A DNA stretch of 64,000 nt from Paragyromitra xinjiangensis. Taxonomy: Eukaryota > Ascomycota > Pezizomycetes > Pezizales > Discinaceae. The notes below the pieces were generated by a model. It ran no database searches. It was given only the letters and a program-made list of their open reading frames with translations, and had not been told where the DNA came from. The translations under genes were made by a program, and so were the position numbers. The DNA lies in contig JBCAMK010000011.1 in NCBI GenBank assembly GCA_038503065.1, positions 434,001 to 498,000 on the forward strand, read 5' to 3'. This document shows positions 23,466-36,383 of the stretch, piece by piece. The stretch's first letter is position 1, and each line of letters starts with the position of its first letter.

Positions 23466-24313
23466 GTTGTCTCGAACTAATCCTAATTAGGCCTGGGTTT
23501 ATTGTGTCTCACCAAACATTGGGAAGGTGAGCAGGATATACAAGTAATCGTGATATCACGTTTTAAAACTGGCCCAGTCCGCATGGAGGCGCATATCGCT
23601 AGCTATAGAATGGGAAGAATACCTACGAGACCCGCACGCGCAAGGCAGTTTTGGCGTTTGCGGACTTTTAGGTATGGATCCGCCTCGTCTCACCCAGGAG
23701 AACACGTCTGCGCTGAGGCAGCAGAACATATGTGTGCTTTTACTGGCAGAACTCTAATTGGCTTATGTCTATTTACTGTTTGCAACCAGCCCCGATGTCC
23801 ATTTGGCTAATAAAAACAAAATCTCGTCCTCATGTCTCAGCCTGGGCGTGTTTCCTCTGCCGAAAAGAATGGATGCCTTAGGAATCTGAACCGCTTTAGA
23901 GTGGGGAAGTGGGCTGATACACTCCAGACAATTGATTTGACAGCTTCATGGTTGAGATATTTGACTTCTAGAAGGTAAGTATGTAAACCACACTGGAAGA
24001 GAGGTTTTTCAGGGTAATTTTTGTGATGCTTCTGGCATGAGGAATTAATTAGTACTACCTAGGTACTAGTGCTCTTTGTGTTAGTGATAGACTTGAGGTT
24101 ACGGGTTTCGGCTACCTTAAATTCTAGATTCAGCTTGTCTGAAGTGCTCTAGATTTTACGAGGAGGCATCCAACGTTGTGACTATTGATAGATCTGACAA
24201 TCGAGGAGAATAGGCACCAACTACGACCGGCCACACATGCGCACTGCGCTTGCATACTTTACCCCTCGGGCCGGGAACACTATAAACCATCCTACTGGTA
24301 GATAACCGAATTC
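23466..24313. other. Gene-free spacer
   Basis: Nothing supportable. The 102-codon frame at 23502-23810 has no recognisable motif. Confidence 0.5.
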
Positions 24314-24444
24314 TATACTCGTACTTTCATGACGTTTTTAAAACGGGCTGCCTCTGCATCCCATATAAAATAGGTAGATTCAGGACAGTTTGTACGGTAT
24401 GCAGACCTAGCCCATTTTGGAAACGTCATGAAAATATGAGTATA
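24314..24444. mobile_element. MITE D, TACTCRT-ended
   Basis: A 131-bp element with inverted repeats of about 45 bp. The left end is TATACTCGTACTTTCATGAC. The right end, reverse-complemented, is TATACTCATATTTTCATGAC. TATA flanks both ends. The first bases (TACTC) are shared with the element at 29395-29506. Confidence 0.8.
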
Positions 24445-24989
24445 GCTCTAATACTGCATGATTAGCGAGGCTTGACCACAGCCGAGACTTGGATTTTAGG
24501 CAAGTTTCGGCGACCAGACACACCTAGCAATTGGTCCCACCAAGATAACTAAACAAGGGGGATGACCCCACTAACATGCCATCTATCGAACTTCAGGGGT
24601 CTCAAGCGCCTCTCAACTCCTACCTTCTTACCGCCTTCCTCAGCCGTAGGAAGAATGCTTAACCTCATTCATATCAGAAAATTTAAACCGCGTCTTTTAT
24701 TTAAAGAAGTAAAAGAGCGAGAGTAAAAAATATCAACAGCCAGGGGACAAATTAACTGCTAGGACTAGAAGGGCATGACTTAATTAGTTCTGAGTGCTTG
24801 AGCTAATTTCTTTCTCGCAGCGTGTTGCTAACCCTTTTTTGATTAAAGTGACCTGTCGCAGGACTTACAGCAGAGCCCCATTGATTCTCATCTTGGATCA
24901 ACAACTTTCTTTTTCCCCCTTAAGAGGTAAGTGACTTAAGTCATTCACTCAGGTCGAAACAAAAGAGTGGGGAAAGAATTGACTACAGC
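24445..24989. other. Gene-free spacer
   Basis: No coding support. The segment TAGCGAGGCTTG near 24462 resembles the ends of the inverted-repeat elements at 29986 and 33271. Confidence 0.45.
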
Positions 24990-25427
24990 TGCAGTGCTTG
25001 CCTACCTACTGGCGCTCCCTCGGTAACGCGGCATTTGAGCCACTAAAATTTAGAAGCACTGAAAACAATTGTAAAAATCTGAAAGAAATTCAGGTTGAAG
25101 AATAATATTAGTAAAGTAGTATAGGATAAAATCTAATGTGTACAATTGTTTCTGGTTGCAATAGCCCAGCTCTAGAGTTGGGGTTTTGTGCCAGCTTGTG
25201 TTAAGGGCTGCAACCAAAATATTTGGCTGCAAGAATAGAGACACAGCACCAAGCCCAAAAAGTTCATTCAAACCGAACCCAGTAGAGTATATACCAGATA
25301 TGATACTATCATGCTATAGATTTCCAGCACATCCTGCCAATGCTTGTTGGGAAAGTTCGGGCGTTGCAATCTGGTCAAAATGCCACGACGTTACTAAGGG
25401 AGCGCCGGTAGGTAGGGAAGCACTGTA
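24990..25427. mobile_element. Inverted-repeat element E (long MITE)
   Basis: A 438-bp element with terminal inverted repeats of about 50 bp. The right end, reverse-complemented, starts TACAGTGCTTCCCTACCTAC. The left end starts TGCAGTGCTTGCCTACCTAC, with one TA apparently mutated to TG. The TACAGT ends resemble element C. The interior has no credible transposase, so it is a non-autonomous or internally deleted element. Confidence 0.75.
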
Positions 25428-27738
25428 TCTAGCAATCACACCACATAGTAAAAGACCTTCTAATGAAAGATATCATACCCATATCTAGGGGAGGCAAGAA
25501 GGATCTGAAAATGATGCTTGCCGATAACGATTTTCGACTTGCACAGTTGCGCTAACATGACATATCTGGGCCTTGCTAGCTAGTTTAATCACATTTTTGG
25601 GTGTTCTGGGTATGCGGGATTTCTGGTGCGGCCAGCTGCGATTTACCTCAATATTCATGAAGTGTTTCGCTAGATAGATACGCCACTCAAGAGGTGAACT
25701 AGCAATACAGATGGTGCTTCCGATATCGATCATAGTACTCTACACTATAACCCCATTTCAACAACAGCGAGCAAAGATGCATGGACATGTGCTAGAACAA
25801 AAGGGGTTGAGACCCTGAGGTGGCAATAGCGAGCCCTTCAATGGCAGAGCTGTTATGACAGATTGAAGTGGATCGGGAGTAACGTTTCTGCCCCTGCTGA
25901 CCTGAACCGACGAATTCTGCGATTTCAAATATGTCAACAAACCAATCAAAGGGAACAAGGTCAGTCGGAGCCCAAAGAACAAGAGATTACTTTTCAATCA
26001 GCCCTGAGATGCTTCCCGTCTGGTGGTTAGCTCTCGAATTCATTCTCAGATTCCTCTTGTCCTGGGGTTCTACCGCGGAGGGGAGCCCTATTTGTCGCCC
26101 TTTATATGATGTGCTTTTAGAGAGATGAGAGTTATCGCATTTTCATTTACTAGTCCTATTATAGAAGCGCTAATTTCGCATTGATAACCCGCGTTGGAGC
26201 TGCCAGCTGGCCGTGGGGACCGCGCATGCCACCACGAAGGCCAGACTAATCAACACATATGAGACCTCTAGGAGTTTCAGGGTTCTGAAAGCGTGTACAA
26301 AATCGCTACACTATAGGTACCTCTCCATATTTAATTCTAGCCTTATAATTCTTTCAGCTCCTGAAGAAAGTGAGGCTGAGATAGCGAAAAAAGGACCCTC
26401 GGATCGGAGCAGCCAAATAAGGGACAAAACGGATCTGCCTGTGACATTTTCGAGGGTTGCAGTCATAAAAAGAATAATTTAGCTACATATAGTGTGTGAG
26501 GAGTTGACCGTCGTTTCGACGGACACTTCGCATAAGTAGAGGCGAGCTAGGAGATCGATTTTCACAAGCGTATTGGGTACTTAGTAATGCAGCGGATAAC
26601 TTGAGCAGGGGGCCACTTATCATGAGGCTTGGGGTGTCTAAAGGGCTATATCCTAGGTAGGAGGACCGAAAATTCTTCATAATAGGCACCTGTAGCTTAG
26701 GGAAATCCTAGGAGAATTGTCTAACGTAATCGCTGCGCGAAAGTGTGACACAAGTAGAAGCCTGAAGAGGGACATAATGCCAAGCGCTCCCCTAAAGCGA
26801 GGGTACGACTATCTACCATAGGTTCGCTCCCATCCCCAACTGCCTATAGATGTTGAACAGCATGAGGGCACGAGGCTAGGCTCGCTACTGAGTTCTTTGC
26901 ATCCTGCATCCATAACGGAGATTAGTATCACGATATGTCACTCGGTGTAAGGATCACGTGTGTGTGGTGTTGGAAATATACTGAGTTTTGCTCATGTTTA
27001 TAGACTCTGCTATATAGAATCCTTTCTTGGTAGGCTCAGAGGGAAGGACACGGGCTGTTCACGCGTAGGGGCTTCCCTTGTTCTAGTTGATTCTTGATCC
27101 CAGCATATTTATAGCGGCACCTTTATCTTCCTAAGGAATTATAACCCCTGTGCGAGCATGGGCCCGCAAACTATCAGTATAAGGAAAATTCTCTAGCTAT
27201 AAAATACTCTCGACTGTAAGGAAATAATATGGATAATAATGTTTAACAATTATAAAATAGTCAAGAGTTCCCCTATCCTAAAACACCAGTCACCAAAACC
27301 CCCACATGCCGATAACAAAAGCTTGCATAGGAGAGAAAGAAATAAGATAAATAAAATAAGATTTAGAGAATAATTAAGACAGGCATTGCACCACAACAAG
27401 GTTTCATACGGTCTTCCCCGAAACTTTCTAGACGAGTCTTACGTGATTTGAATCCTATGAGGTCTCGAAGAATTCTTAGAATTTTTGCACCCGTGCTCGT
27501 GACGTCTAGTTCCGTAATTATGGTGATGTATTGTAATAATCCGCTATAGATGATGCCTTGCTCCGTAAAAGGTGTATCCGCTGATCCCCGTACTAGGAAT
27601 AAACCACAAGCTCAAGACCATCTAGAAATCTCTCAAAATCGGCGGCAAATCCTTAAGATCGCACTTAAAAGTCAATGACAAACATGGGTTAAAATACCTA
27701 GCATGCTAGTATCCAGAAGCTAGCCCAGGAGGGAAATG
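25428..27738. other. Long gene-free spacer
   Basis: Only short frames without family resemblance. An 18-bp motif (ATCACGATATRTCACTCG, near 26930) recurs near 39447, which suggests a dispersed decayed repeat. Confidence 0.5.
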
Positions 27739-28416
27739 CTAGAGAAGGTTCCCTTGGCAATCACGGGGTCTTGGCATGATTTCTTCAAAGTCTCCCGCAA
27801 GATCGAATGATATATCCTCTTCCCTTTGCTCAATATCTGATAGAATCTTCTCTTGTTCGGTTTCGTTCACCCCAACGGCTACCGGATTCTGGGATCCCAT
27901 CTCGAGGTTTGTATATTTCCACAAATGGATTTGTTGACCAGTCTGAAAATCTTCCTCGGAACTGGTATCGTTTGGAAAAGAACACTCATCGAGGGCTATA
28001 GAAGCAGTAAAATCATCGGTAGGGTTTTGGTCGATATATGACTCATCTTCAGAATAGTCAAACATCTGATCCGCATCTGTATCTGTCGAGGCGATGGCTT
28101 CTAGGTCCTGGAAGAGGATGACCCAGTTGGGGTCTAGATCAGGGCTTGAGGATGGCTCAGTAGGAAGCCCAAAGGTTGGCATCACCGTAGCGTACCAATA
28201 CTTCAGCCGATTAAAAGGTATGCGCTGAGGTGGTGGAGTGTTTGTGCCAGTAATGGGAGCTCCCGCTTCACAAGCCATCACATCTCCCAAAGAGGCCGTG
28301 CTTCCGCGAGAAGGAGTTTCGCCGGTAAACTCTTGCAGATCGCAAGGAGGGGTAGGGTATCCGAACATGTCATCGATTGGTGGTGTCGGTTCACGACAAA
28401 GGATTTGGGAAGTCAT
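27739..28416 (-). CDS. Acidic orphan protein
   Basis: A single-exon frame of 225 residues starting at an ATG. It is acidic and Pro/Ser/Thr-rich. The N terminus has PTPP-type motifs (EPTPPIDDMFGYPTPPCD), and Asp/Glu-rich patches occur around residues 100-150 and 195-215. I see no signal peptide, membrane span or known domain. Composition is compatible with a disordered regulatory protein. I do not recognise it. Length and composition favour a real gene, but no family supports it. Confidence 0.5.
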   Translation of the reverse strand: MTSQILCREPTPPIDDMFGYPTPPCDLQEFTGETPSRGSTASLGDVMACEAGAPITGTNTPPPQRIPFNRLKYWYATVMPTFGLPTEPSSSPDLDPNWVILFQDLEAIASTDTDADQMFDYSEDESYIDQNPTDDFTASIALDECSFPNDTSSEEDFQTGQQIHLWKYTNLEMGSQNPVAVGVNETEQEKILSDIEQREEDISFDLAGDFEEIMPRPRDCQGNLL

Positions 28417-29394
28417 GTATGTAAATGATCAAAGGATGCAGGTGTGTTTGGCAGCAGATTTAGAGGGATAAGGAAGAGATGCTAATCTCGATGGGAGTTG
28501 TGGGTCGGAAAAGTGGAAAGTGAATGGCGAGTAGCAGCAGTTGCAGGATGCAGGTTGGAGATGTCATTTTTCACTCGGTATGGTGGCACCAGTCTTACTT
28601 GAAATATCACCAGTAATCTTGATATCATGATTTCCCACAGCAAAACATAACACCAAGCCAAGACAAACATAAATATAAACATAGCGATACCAGTAAATTT
28701 AGAAAATTCGGAAAATAAATAGAAATTCATCTGTAAAATTTGATGTTATGTGGAAAAAGAGTGATGTATTTCTGGTGATCAGAGATCGCCAAGCTGAATC
28801 ACGAGGATTGTATTAGCTGACGACCAGCATAGTTACAAGCTAAACCAAGTTTAACGTAGCTCAGCTCCTGAAAACAAACAAACAATGCCAAACGCTACGG
28901 CCTAGTAGTGAAGTTTTAAGACTGGCGCGTGATGACCGTGCCCTAGCCCCGGCTATCCCACCCCAGGTATCGAATAGAAAACCGCGAGAGGTAAAGCCAT
29001 GGATAGATCCCGCCTCTGGAAATTAGGGTTCGACACCGTAAGCATCTTATTGTGTCGTCAAACCACCAATGATCCAAAGATTTATGAGGACTTACGGATT
29101 TCCTAACTAAGTAAGAACCGCTTAGCGCCAAGAAAATTTCTAGCCAATAAAGCCTACTAAATTTACGATTAACCGTGCTCTTTCAAGAACTTATTTTCCT
29201 TTATGATAATTCAAGCACACATCTCCAACTAGAAAGCGCAGTAATATTCGCCCTTCCGCTATTTAGCTAGTACCTCCTGAGTTAGACTTTGTAGAATTAA
29301 CCTTCGGTCGTTATGTACGCGATTAGGTATCTGAAAGCAAGCTAACTAGAAGCTATCAATAAATTTCTTTAGATATGGGGAGAGGTTATTAGCG
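28417..29394. other. Gene-free spacer
   Basis: Upstream region of the acidic orphan, then AT-rich DNA. No supported coding sequence. Confidence 0.5.
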
Positions 29395-29506
29395 TACTCA
29401 TGTTGCCAGAATCAATGCCGGTCACGGGCTGACTAATAGGCAGAGGATTCGGTTTTGATTGGTCAAAACCGTCACGTGACTGACACTAATCCTGGCAACA
29501 TGAGTA
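29395..29506. mobile_element. MITE F, TACTCATG-ended
   Basis: A 112-bp near-palindromic element bounded by TA. The left end is TACTCATGTTGCCAGAATCA and the right end, reverse-complemented, is TACTCATGTTGCCAGGATTA. The centre holds a second palindrome (CGGTTTTGATTGGTCAAAACCG region, 22 bp). Confidence 0.8.
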
Positions 29507-29956
29507 TAGGGCAGTCATAGAGGGCGCGAAAAAACAAAATCGATGCTAAAAGCACATAGCCAAGTAATCACACGCGCCTAACGGGATAAGTGAGGATAAA
29601 GAAGTAATCAGATTAAATTACAAAAGTTAGCTAGCTGCGAAGCGAGTGATATTACGTGTCTTCACGAGAGGCTCTGTCACAGCGAACCCTTAGTGAGTGT
29701 CGATAATACGTATCTCTTCAACGACTCACGAGAGCTAAACAGGGCGGGATTTCAAATGTGTTCTACTTTGGAAATCAGTACTTGTGAAGGGTTTTAATTT
29801 CTATTCCTAGTAGATACACGTATGTTCGAGTGTAGCAGTCCCGAATGACCGGAGGCCCCACTAAAAGAACCACAAGTGCAGTAAAAGTGCAAAACTGTGG
29901 GGCCGTTCTCAGCACGTCGAACCCGAGCCTTGACCTACGTAATAGGATGGATAAAG
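29507..29956. other. Gene-free spacer
   Basis: Nothing supportable. Confidence 0.45.
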
Positions 29957-30099
29957 TAGTGGAGGGGACAACGAGGTGGAGGGTATAACGAGGCCTGGGC
30001 AACAAATCGAATATTTCGCCACAAAAGGGAGATCAGTTGGTTAACCAAGACCGCCAAGCCTCGCTATACCCTCTACCTACCTCGTTGAACCCTGCACTG
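29957..30099. mobile_element. Nested inverted-repeat element G
   Basis: The outer arms (GTGGAGGGGACAACGAGG on the left, GTGCAGGGTTCAACGAGG on the right read in reverse complement) enclose an inner TA-bounded pair at 29986-30066, starting TAACGAGGCCTGG and TAGCGAGGCTTGG. The AACGAGG heptamer is repeated within each arm. The inner ends resemble the short element at 33271-33341. Confidence 0.65.
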
Positions 30100-30869
30100 C
30101 TCTACTAGTCAGCTAAAATATCCAAGTGTCACGAGCCGCACCAGTTTACTCGTGTGGTAACATCTGACTTGTCACCATCTATTTACTAGTGCCCTACTAT
30201 TGGCAGCCTTTTGGCTTGGTGTCACGGGACGGTATCTATGGCCTTCTACTCGGCCTTTCCCTTCATGTTTTCATCATCTTCATACTTGATATACCCTCAC
30301 CTATGTGCCTTGCTTTTGTACTTCACGTTCTTCAGTGTCTTGCATCTAGAGGCCTTATACTTAGTCCTTTGCATACTCATGGTGCTGTCAGAGAATTAAG
30401 CCCTTTGTGCTACTGGCTGCCCGAGATCTCAGTTTTGCCCGCTGGGTTTCCTGTGCCGTCGTCATTGACTTCATGTGGAATCTCATATAGTGGGATATCC
30501 ATGGGTATAGGTTAATAAAATCGGTGATATACCCGCCATATTGTGGCTTCACTTCTTTTTCCTCTGTCCTGGCGTCTTTCGTGACGAACGCCTTAAGACG
30601 AGTGCACAGGCAAGGGAAGCCAGATGTTAAGGTTAGGTTAAAGGTGCGATGCAAGATGAAAGTGGGCAAAGATGAAGCATATTACATTGACGGGGATAAG
30701 TACGCAACACTAGTGTGAAGAGGTGAGATATGAATCATAATTTAATAAATACAATAAACCAAAGCCTTCGGAAAAAAATACCTCTAAGCCCTATTCAAAC
30801 CGACACCCCTAAGAATAACCTTAAGATTTGCAGCACCTCGTCGCCCAGCCTCCCTCTATCACACATGAC
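30100..30869. other. Spacer downstream of the P450 gene
   Basis: The frames at 30189-30515 and 30388-30669 have no family resemblance and no splice logic, so I leave them unannotated. Confidence 0.45.
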
Positions 30870-32560
30870 TCAATTCCTCACAGCCCGATGAAGCCTCACC
30901 CTTGCAGCCTGAGGTGCCATAGTCAACGTAGCAATCACCGGGATCTCAGCAGAACACGATAAATCCGCTAGCTCAATCCTATCATACTTCTGCAATATCC
31001 GAGTAACCGTGTAAGATGCCTCAGTGAGTGCATATTGTTCTACCCATCCAGCTCTCGCGTTAGCTACATCACCAGAATGAAGATAGAAAGATAGAGGTGA
31101 CGTACGTCCTAAACAGATCCTCGGCCCACCATTAAAGGGAAGGTACTCCCATCCCTTACCCTGACCTTCGCCCCACCGTTCCGGGCGGAACTCAGCCGCG
31201 TCTTCCCCATATACATCTTTTCGGAGATGTAGCACTTTGACGGAGTAGTCGACTCTTTGACCCTTAGGGATGAATACAGGAGAAAGACCGTCTGGGCCGC
31301 CGCCGAGGGGGAGGACGGTGTTTTTGTTTGCGAAACGGCTATTCAAAGGGACGGCTGGATAGAGGCGTAGGACTTTGTTTCATGGAGTTAGCATCGTTGG
31401 GGGGTGGCTAAAACTAGGTACCAACCTTCGTTCAGGACGTATCGTAAGTAAGTCACGTCTTTCAGTCCGGAGAATGTTGGTTGTTTCCCGTTTCCATCTT
31501 TTCCCGTTCCAAACGCGTCGAGGATTTCTCCTCGGAGCTTGTTAAATACCCTCGGGTGTTTTGCTAGTAATATAAATGTGAACCCGAGCAACGAGGCGGT
31601 TGTGTCCCGTCCTGCAAGTAATATATTCAGCAGCTGATCTCGGAGGTGTTTCGGATCCTTGTTATCTTCCGCAATAGCATCAAGAAATATATATCTCTCC
31701 CGACCCGAATCCGTCTTCTTTGGGTTCTTCTCCGGGTGCAACGCGAGGTCGACAAAATGGTCTATGAACTGGTGGCAGATTTTATTGGCGTCCCTGAACT
31801 TCTTAGGGTTAATAAGCCAGGATAATCCATGCATACGGGAACGAGCAATCAAATAATGTTGAGAGGCGTTGAAAGCGTCACCGAAGCTAAGCTTTCCATT
31901 TTGTGAACTCTCAGAAAGCCCTGCAGTTGTCGTGGCACCTCCCGAGGAAAGAAGTGAGTCGACACTTTCACCCACTAAGAACTCCGTTGCTGAATCAAGC
32001 GTTAAACAGAAAAATAGTGGCTGGAGATCAACAGACTCCCCAGCTTCCTCGATACAGTTTATTAACCGTTGAACGTGGATTTCGAGACTCTCTAAATCGC
32101 TAACTTGATCTCTTGAGAATTGAGGTCTTAAGAGAGCCCGGGAGTGTTCCCATGCCGCACCATCAAGCGTGAATATCCCATCGCCAAGGAGTGGGAAAAA
32201 GCTAGCATGTCTGATAGGACCCAGGTCAAAGTCATTGAAGGAGGTCGCGAGGATCGCCTTAATATTTACCGGTTCGATTGTCCCAATCGCCTGACGACCC
32301 AAGATCATGCCTGTCCAGGTGCTGCCAGATTTGTATCGAGCAGCGATTACATCAACGTGCTTGTAGGTTCTAGCAGCCTTAATTACAGCCAACCAGTTTG
32401 TGATCCCGAAGTATGGGGATGGGAGATGTGCAGGTGGAAGACAGCCGTGAGCTTTTGCGAAACGCCGGTTTTGGTAGGCCCGGTGGATAGAGGAGATGAC
32501 TCTGGAGGTGATGTAGAAGGCGGCAAGAGCAAGCGCGAGGAGCTTGACGTTATAGCCCAT
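30870..32560 (-). CDS. CYP52-like cytochrome P450 (alkane/fatty-acid hydroxylase type)
   Basis: Three exons, 32560-31426, 31372-31106 and 31039-30870 (introns of 53 and 66 bp), give about 523 residues, the usual size for the family. An N-terminal anchor ([20 protein letters not shown]) places it on the ER. The I-helix oxygen motif is AGRDTT (about residue 316). The ExxR motif is [11 protein letters not shown], formed across intron 1. The haem loop is [10 protein letters not shown] with the ligand Cys near 464, and intron 2 interrupts it just after that Gly. The C-terminal [19 protein letters not shown] is typical of CYP52-type enzymes, which hydroxylate n-alkanes and fatty acids at the terminal carbon. 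The exact CYP family and substrate are inferred. All catalytic motifs are intact once the introns are removed. Confidence 0.9.
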
Positions 32561-33270
32561 TGCTTGGTGTTTGGTGGTAGTGAAGAGGGGTATCGTGATC
32601 GAAGGGGTTTGCCTGACAATGAGAACGACTATTTCTACGTAACTGTCTCATACCTAAATACGATGTGCCTCGGAGCTGTCATGATTTGCACCTGTGTGCG
32701 TGCCACGTCTCGCCAATCTCGCTGTCAACCAAAGACAGGCTCTTAGCATTCGAGACTCAACCATGACATTTAGGATTAACTGTCTGCCGACAACCGGTTC
32801 TTGTTGATTATTAACGTTATAATTGCTACTAACTTATCTAGTATCTACGTATTCATTCGTCTATGACCTCTATCTTACCCTAAAAGCCGTGGCAGGAAAA
32901 CGGATTAGGCTGAGCAAAGTGTAAGAGCGCTTTTCATTCGACAAAGCCCTGAACCACCCCAAGTCTAACGCGCCTAAGCCTAACGCGCACCCCAACTGTT
33001 GTATGATCGATAGCTGCAAGACCCGGGATGGATGCATTCGCTAACGGGTATTTTCCCTTTTTCATCCAGAACGTTTTCGATAGACATGGTAATAGATCTC
33101 GGAACCTTTCCACCCGCATCATTTTCGATGCTTGTTGAAAGCATGGTACCTCTAGCGTCGGGACATCCTTAAGCCTTCTCGGCCGCCGACGATCCGTAGA
33201 CCGGCTACCCAACCACCACCTCCGCTTAGAGCCATATCCATATTGTAATAACTTAAGTTAGTTAGAAGTG
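32561..33270. other. Upstream region of the P450 gene
   Basis: Promoter by position, then gene-free DNA. No element is recognised. Confidence 0.4.
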
Positions 33271-33341
33271 TAACAAGGCTTGGCTAAAAGAGCTATATCC
33301 AGTGGCGAGATGGTATTCAATTTGTAAGCCAAGCCTTGGTA
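33271..33341. mobile_element. Short TA-bounded inverted repeat H
   Basis: 71 bp with 15-bp arms (TAACAAGGCTTGGCT and TACCAAGGCTTGGCT) and TA at both ends. The sequence beyond the right arm, ACACCCTCTGCCTC, resembles the ACCCTCTACCTACCTC beyond the inner arm of element G, so the two are probably one family. Confidence 0.6.
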
Positions 33342-36300
33342 CACCCTCTGCCTCATGATCCCCTCCAATTATTAAAGGATTTCTTTGCAAAGCCGAGGGT
33401 CCGATAGTATCAATTGTAATCGTAGACACAACCCGGATTCGCCCTACTTGCTCAAAAATCTGGTCATCAATTTATCGCATTAGATTGTATCGACCTCGGA
33501 ACTAAAGGGAATGGGATGGGATCTACTACGCTCTTCTAAACTTGAGTGTGGATATAGGCTTGCATGCGTAGAGCACTAAATTTCCGGTTGCAGCCGGTCT
33601 AAGAAAAATCCTTGGCAAGTCTTGGATGTCTATTCCTGTTAACCTTTATGGCTGGCCTTAAGATCTGGTCTGGTCTGCTGAGGACGATCTGTGACCTTAT
33701 TTAGACCCATCTACTTTTTCCCCAAGGTGATACTTTCAGAAAACCTTAACCTCAGTATACCTCGTAGATAGATAGATAGATATTTCATACACGCATCCAG
33801 CCCTTAGGCTATGGCGGCAGTATACCTCGCTAGTGACGTACCGGTTTCCTAAAAGCACGTAGTGGGATCAGTCTTTAGCTATAGGTACCTCTGCCCCATT
33901 ACCGACTTGATTCAAGTTTGCTAGCGCAGATATAGTAAATTTAAGGAGAAGCTTACAAAACCCTACTTCTCAGTCCTGATGAGCTCCGGGGCCGCCCAAC
34001 TATAGTCACACCTTGCTATGCCGGATGCTAAGAATCTGAAGGATTTAGTATGGGATAACAAGGGATTGCAAAGAATCTGAGATAGCAAATTTACTTCTGC
34101 AGTAGGAAGGATGCTTTGGCTAGAGGATTTCGTGCTAGATAACAAGGGATCCGGTGCACTATGATACCGGAGAACAAAGCCAAAGACGTTGAAACAAAGT
34201 TTGGCGGGTAGGTTTCAGCGGTCTAGCGATTGTGTCACAGCGTTTGCATGTTTTAGGTTCGAGGTGGGTTTGTTTGTTTTGAGGTACGTAGAGAGCTTGG
34301 TTAAGCAGTATAACTAATGACTGAGAAAGCCTTAGGATAAGATAGCAGAAAATAATAGAAAAAGATCAGGCAAAACAGCAGCGATAGAACACCCCAACCC
34401 CCACCCTGTGCCCTGCTCCTTCCATAACTACAGCCAAAAGCATGCAGCGACATACACCCATTATACCCGTGGGGCGGGCAGAATCGTTTTATTAATGACA
34501 TTAAGTTTCGTTTTCCCGTCGTCACACAGCAGAACCCTAATCGTAGAAGGGCGTTTAGCCTTCTCCAAAAATCTCAAAACCTCCAGGTTGAGCTTTAATG
34601 TCTTCAGATGGCCGACCAAGATATCGCAGTTACCCCTAGCACTTAGTTATTTCCCCTTCTTCGCGGTATCATTGAGCATCAACACACCCTGAGGATTATG
34701 GGCCTGCGCGGTGTCGCACGTTCACTCGATGCTCCAGGTTGGTGAAATCCGAGGTGGGGGAAAACATGATGGGTACTTAGACGATAATTAGTTTAGATAA
34801 ATCGCTCTAGCATTGACATCGCTTGAGACGGATACTCCGGCAATAATCCTAGGCACCGACGACTGAGACATAAAACTTGACCTTCAATCTTTGAAATTTT
34901 TCCAATCACTGAAGAGATTGAAAATTCTAGCGGGGCGCACGTTGCACTAACTTCCAATTTCTTATGCCCCACGTTAAATTAGCTTAAACTGATTGTGATA
35001 TTCATGTGGTATCACTTGTGAAGTCATGTCAGTACCGAGAGTCGGGCTATATGTATAGAAGGATGAATACTATACCACAATGCAAATATAAGGTTTAGGA
35101 TAGTGAAGTACAATTAAAATAGAACCTCGCTCTTACGTTAAGCTCAGAACTAGAACTACATGTAGTCTATGCACTCCTTGGTGCTTCTTTGGTAGGTGTC
35201 TTGAGTTCCAGCAGCAGTATTTATGCGTCTTCTGGGGTATACACACCTCATCAAGTTATTTTTAGGGCTGCGGCACATGGTATACTACTAGATTTGGGGA
35301 CTTTGGTACTTTTTCTTTTCTCTTCCCCTTTAGTATTATATACTATCAAGAAAAGTAAACCTTCAACATCACAACCACGTCTCCCGCTCTCCAACCTAGA
35401 CAGGGGGTGATATGAGGTAAACCTTTAGCATATCCTAACGTCTCTTATATTATTCTTCACATTAATAACATTTTATGTCTGTTCTGCTAACGATCCTGCT
35501 AAAATCACGTTGCCAAGTCTATTTGGTGGTGCTGAGGCCTAACTCGGATATTAGTGAAATGGCATACTCTACAGACAGAGCGAAGCAAAGTTTATCATGA
35601 CACATCGTAGCCTTACAAGGCCCGGAATTACTAGCTAAGGCATATAAAATCTCAAACCGTGTGCTTAAACGTAGATTAGTATGGGTTCTTCAGCTCTTCA
35701 TTACGCGCAAGGAATGCTAGGAGCAATGGATTTAAATATCGACCCGTACTACTACGAGCTTGCATGCAGTATGGCTGAGCAGGGTTTATCAGCTAGCGTT
35801 TGAGGGGTGTAGTTTTAGTTATTGGTAGCCATCGTACTAACCTCTATACCGCTATTTCAATAAACCTTTTTTGTAATCCTACCTCTTACCAATCGCAACG
35901 ATACTCACCAAACACTGACCAAGGCCACTCAGGTGCCCTCATGCAGACCACATTTACCACAGAAGGGAGCATAGATGGGAGACTCGAAGTTATCATCCCT
36001 TGCAGCAACAGCACCCGGTTGAACGTTGTTTTTCATACACTAAAGAGTAATTACCTAATCACCTGGGCGGGACTCATTAGCTATCACCCGCTATGGGTTC
36101 ATCAAAGGCATTAGACCAATTTCCACAGATCGCTCTGGCAACTACTATACAACATTCAGCCTATCAGAAATATCTCCGCCAAGCATACCACTTAAAACAT
36201 AGAATAATAGAAGCCAAAGCCATAATATTACATTATATCGTCCACTGTCTCACAAAAATTACACCTAGTATCTCTTACAAGTATTAAACTTCGCAATACT

Positions 36301-36383
36301 CGGATCATGATCCGATACCTGTCCATCTTTCGTATTCCACGAATTAATATGAACCTACCCCTCAAATTAGCCACCAACCCCCA
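33342..36383. other. Long gene-free spacer
   Basis: It holds a (GATA)4 microsatellite at 33765-33782 and two similar 25-bp segments around GATAACAAGGGAT near 34053 and 34139. No coding region is supported. Confidence 0.5.

Noticed and set aside
30189..30669. Frames downstream of the P450 gene
   Set aside because: No family match, no codon preference and no splice continuity on either strand.
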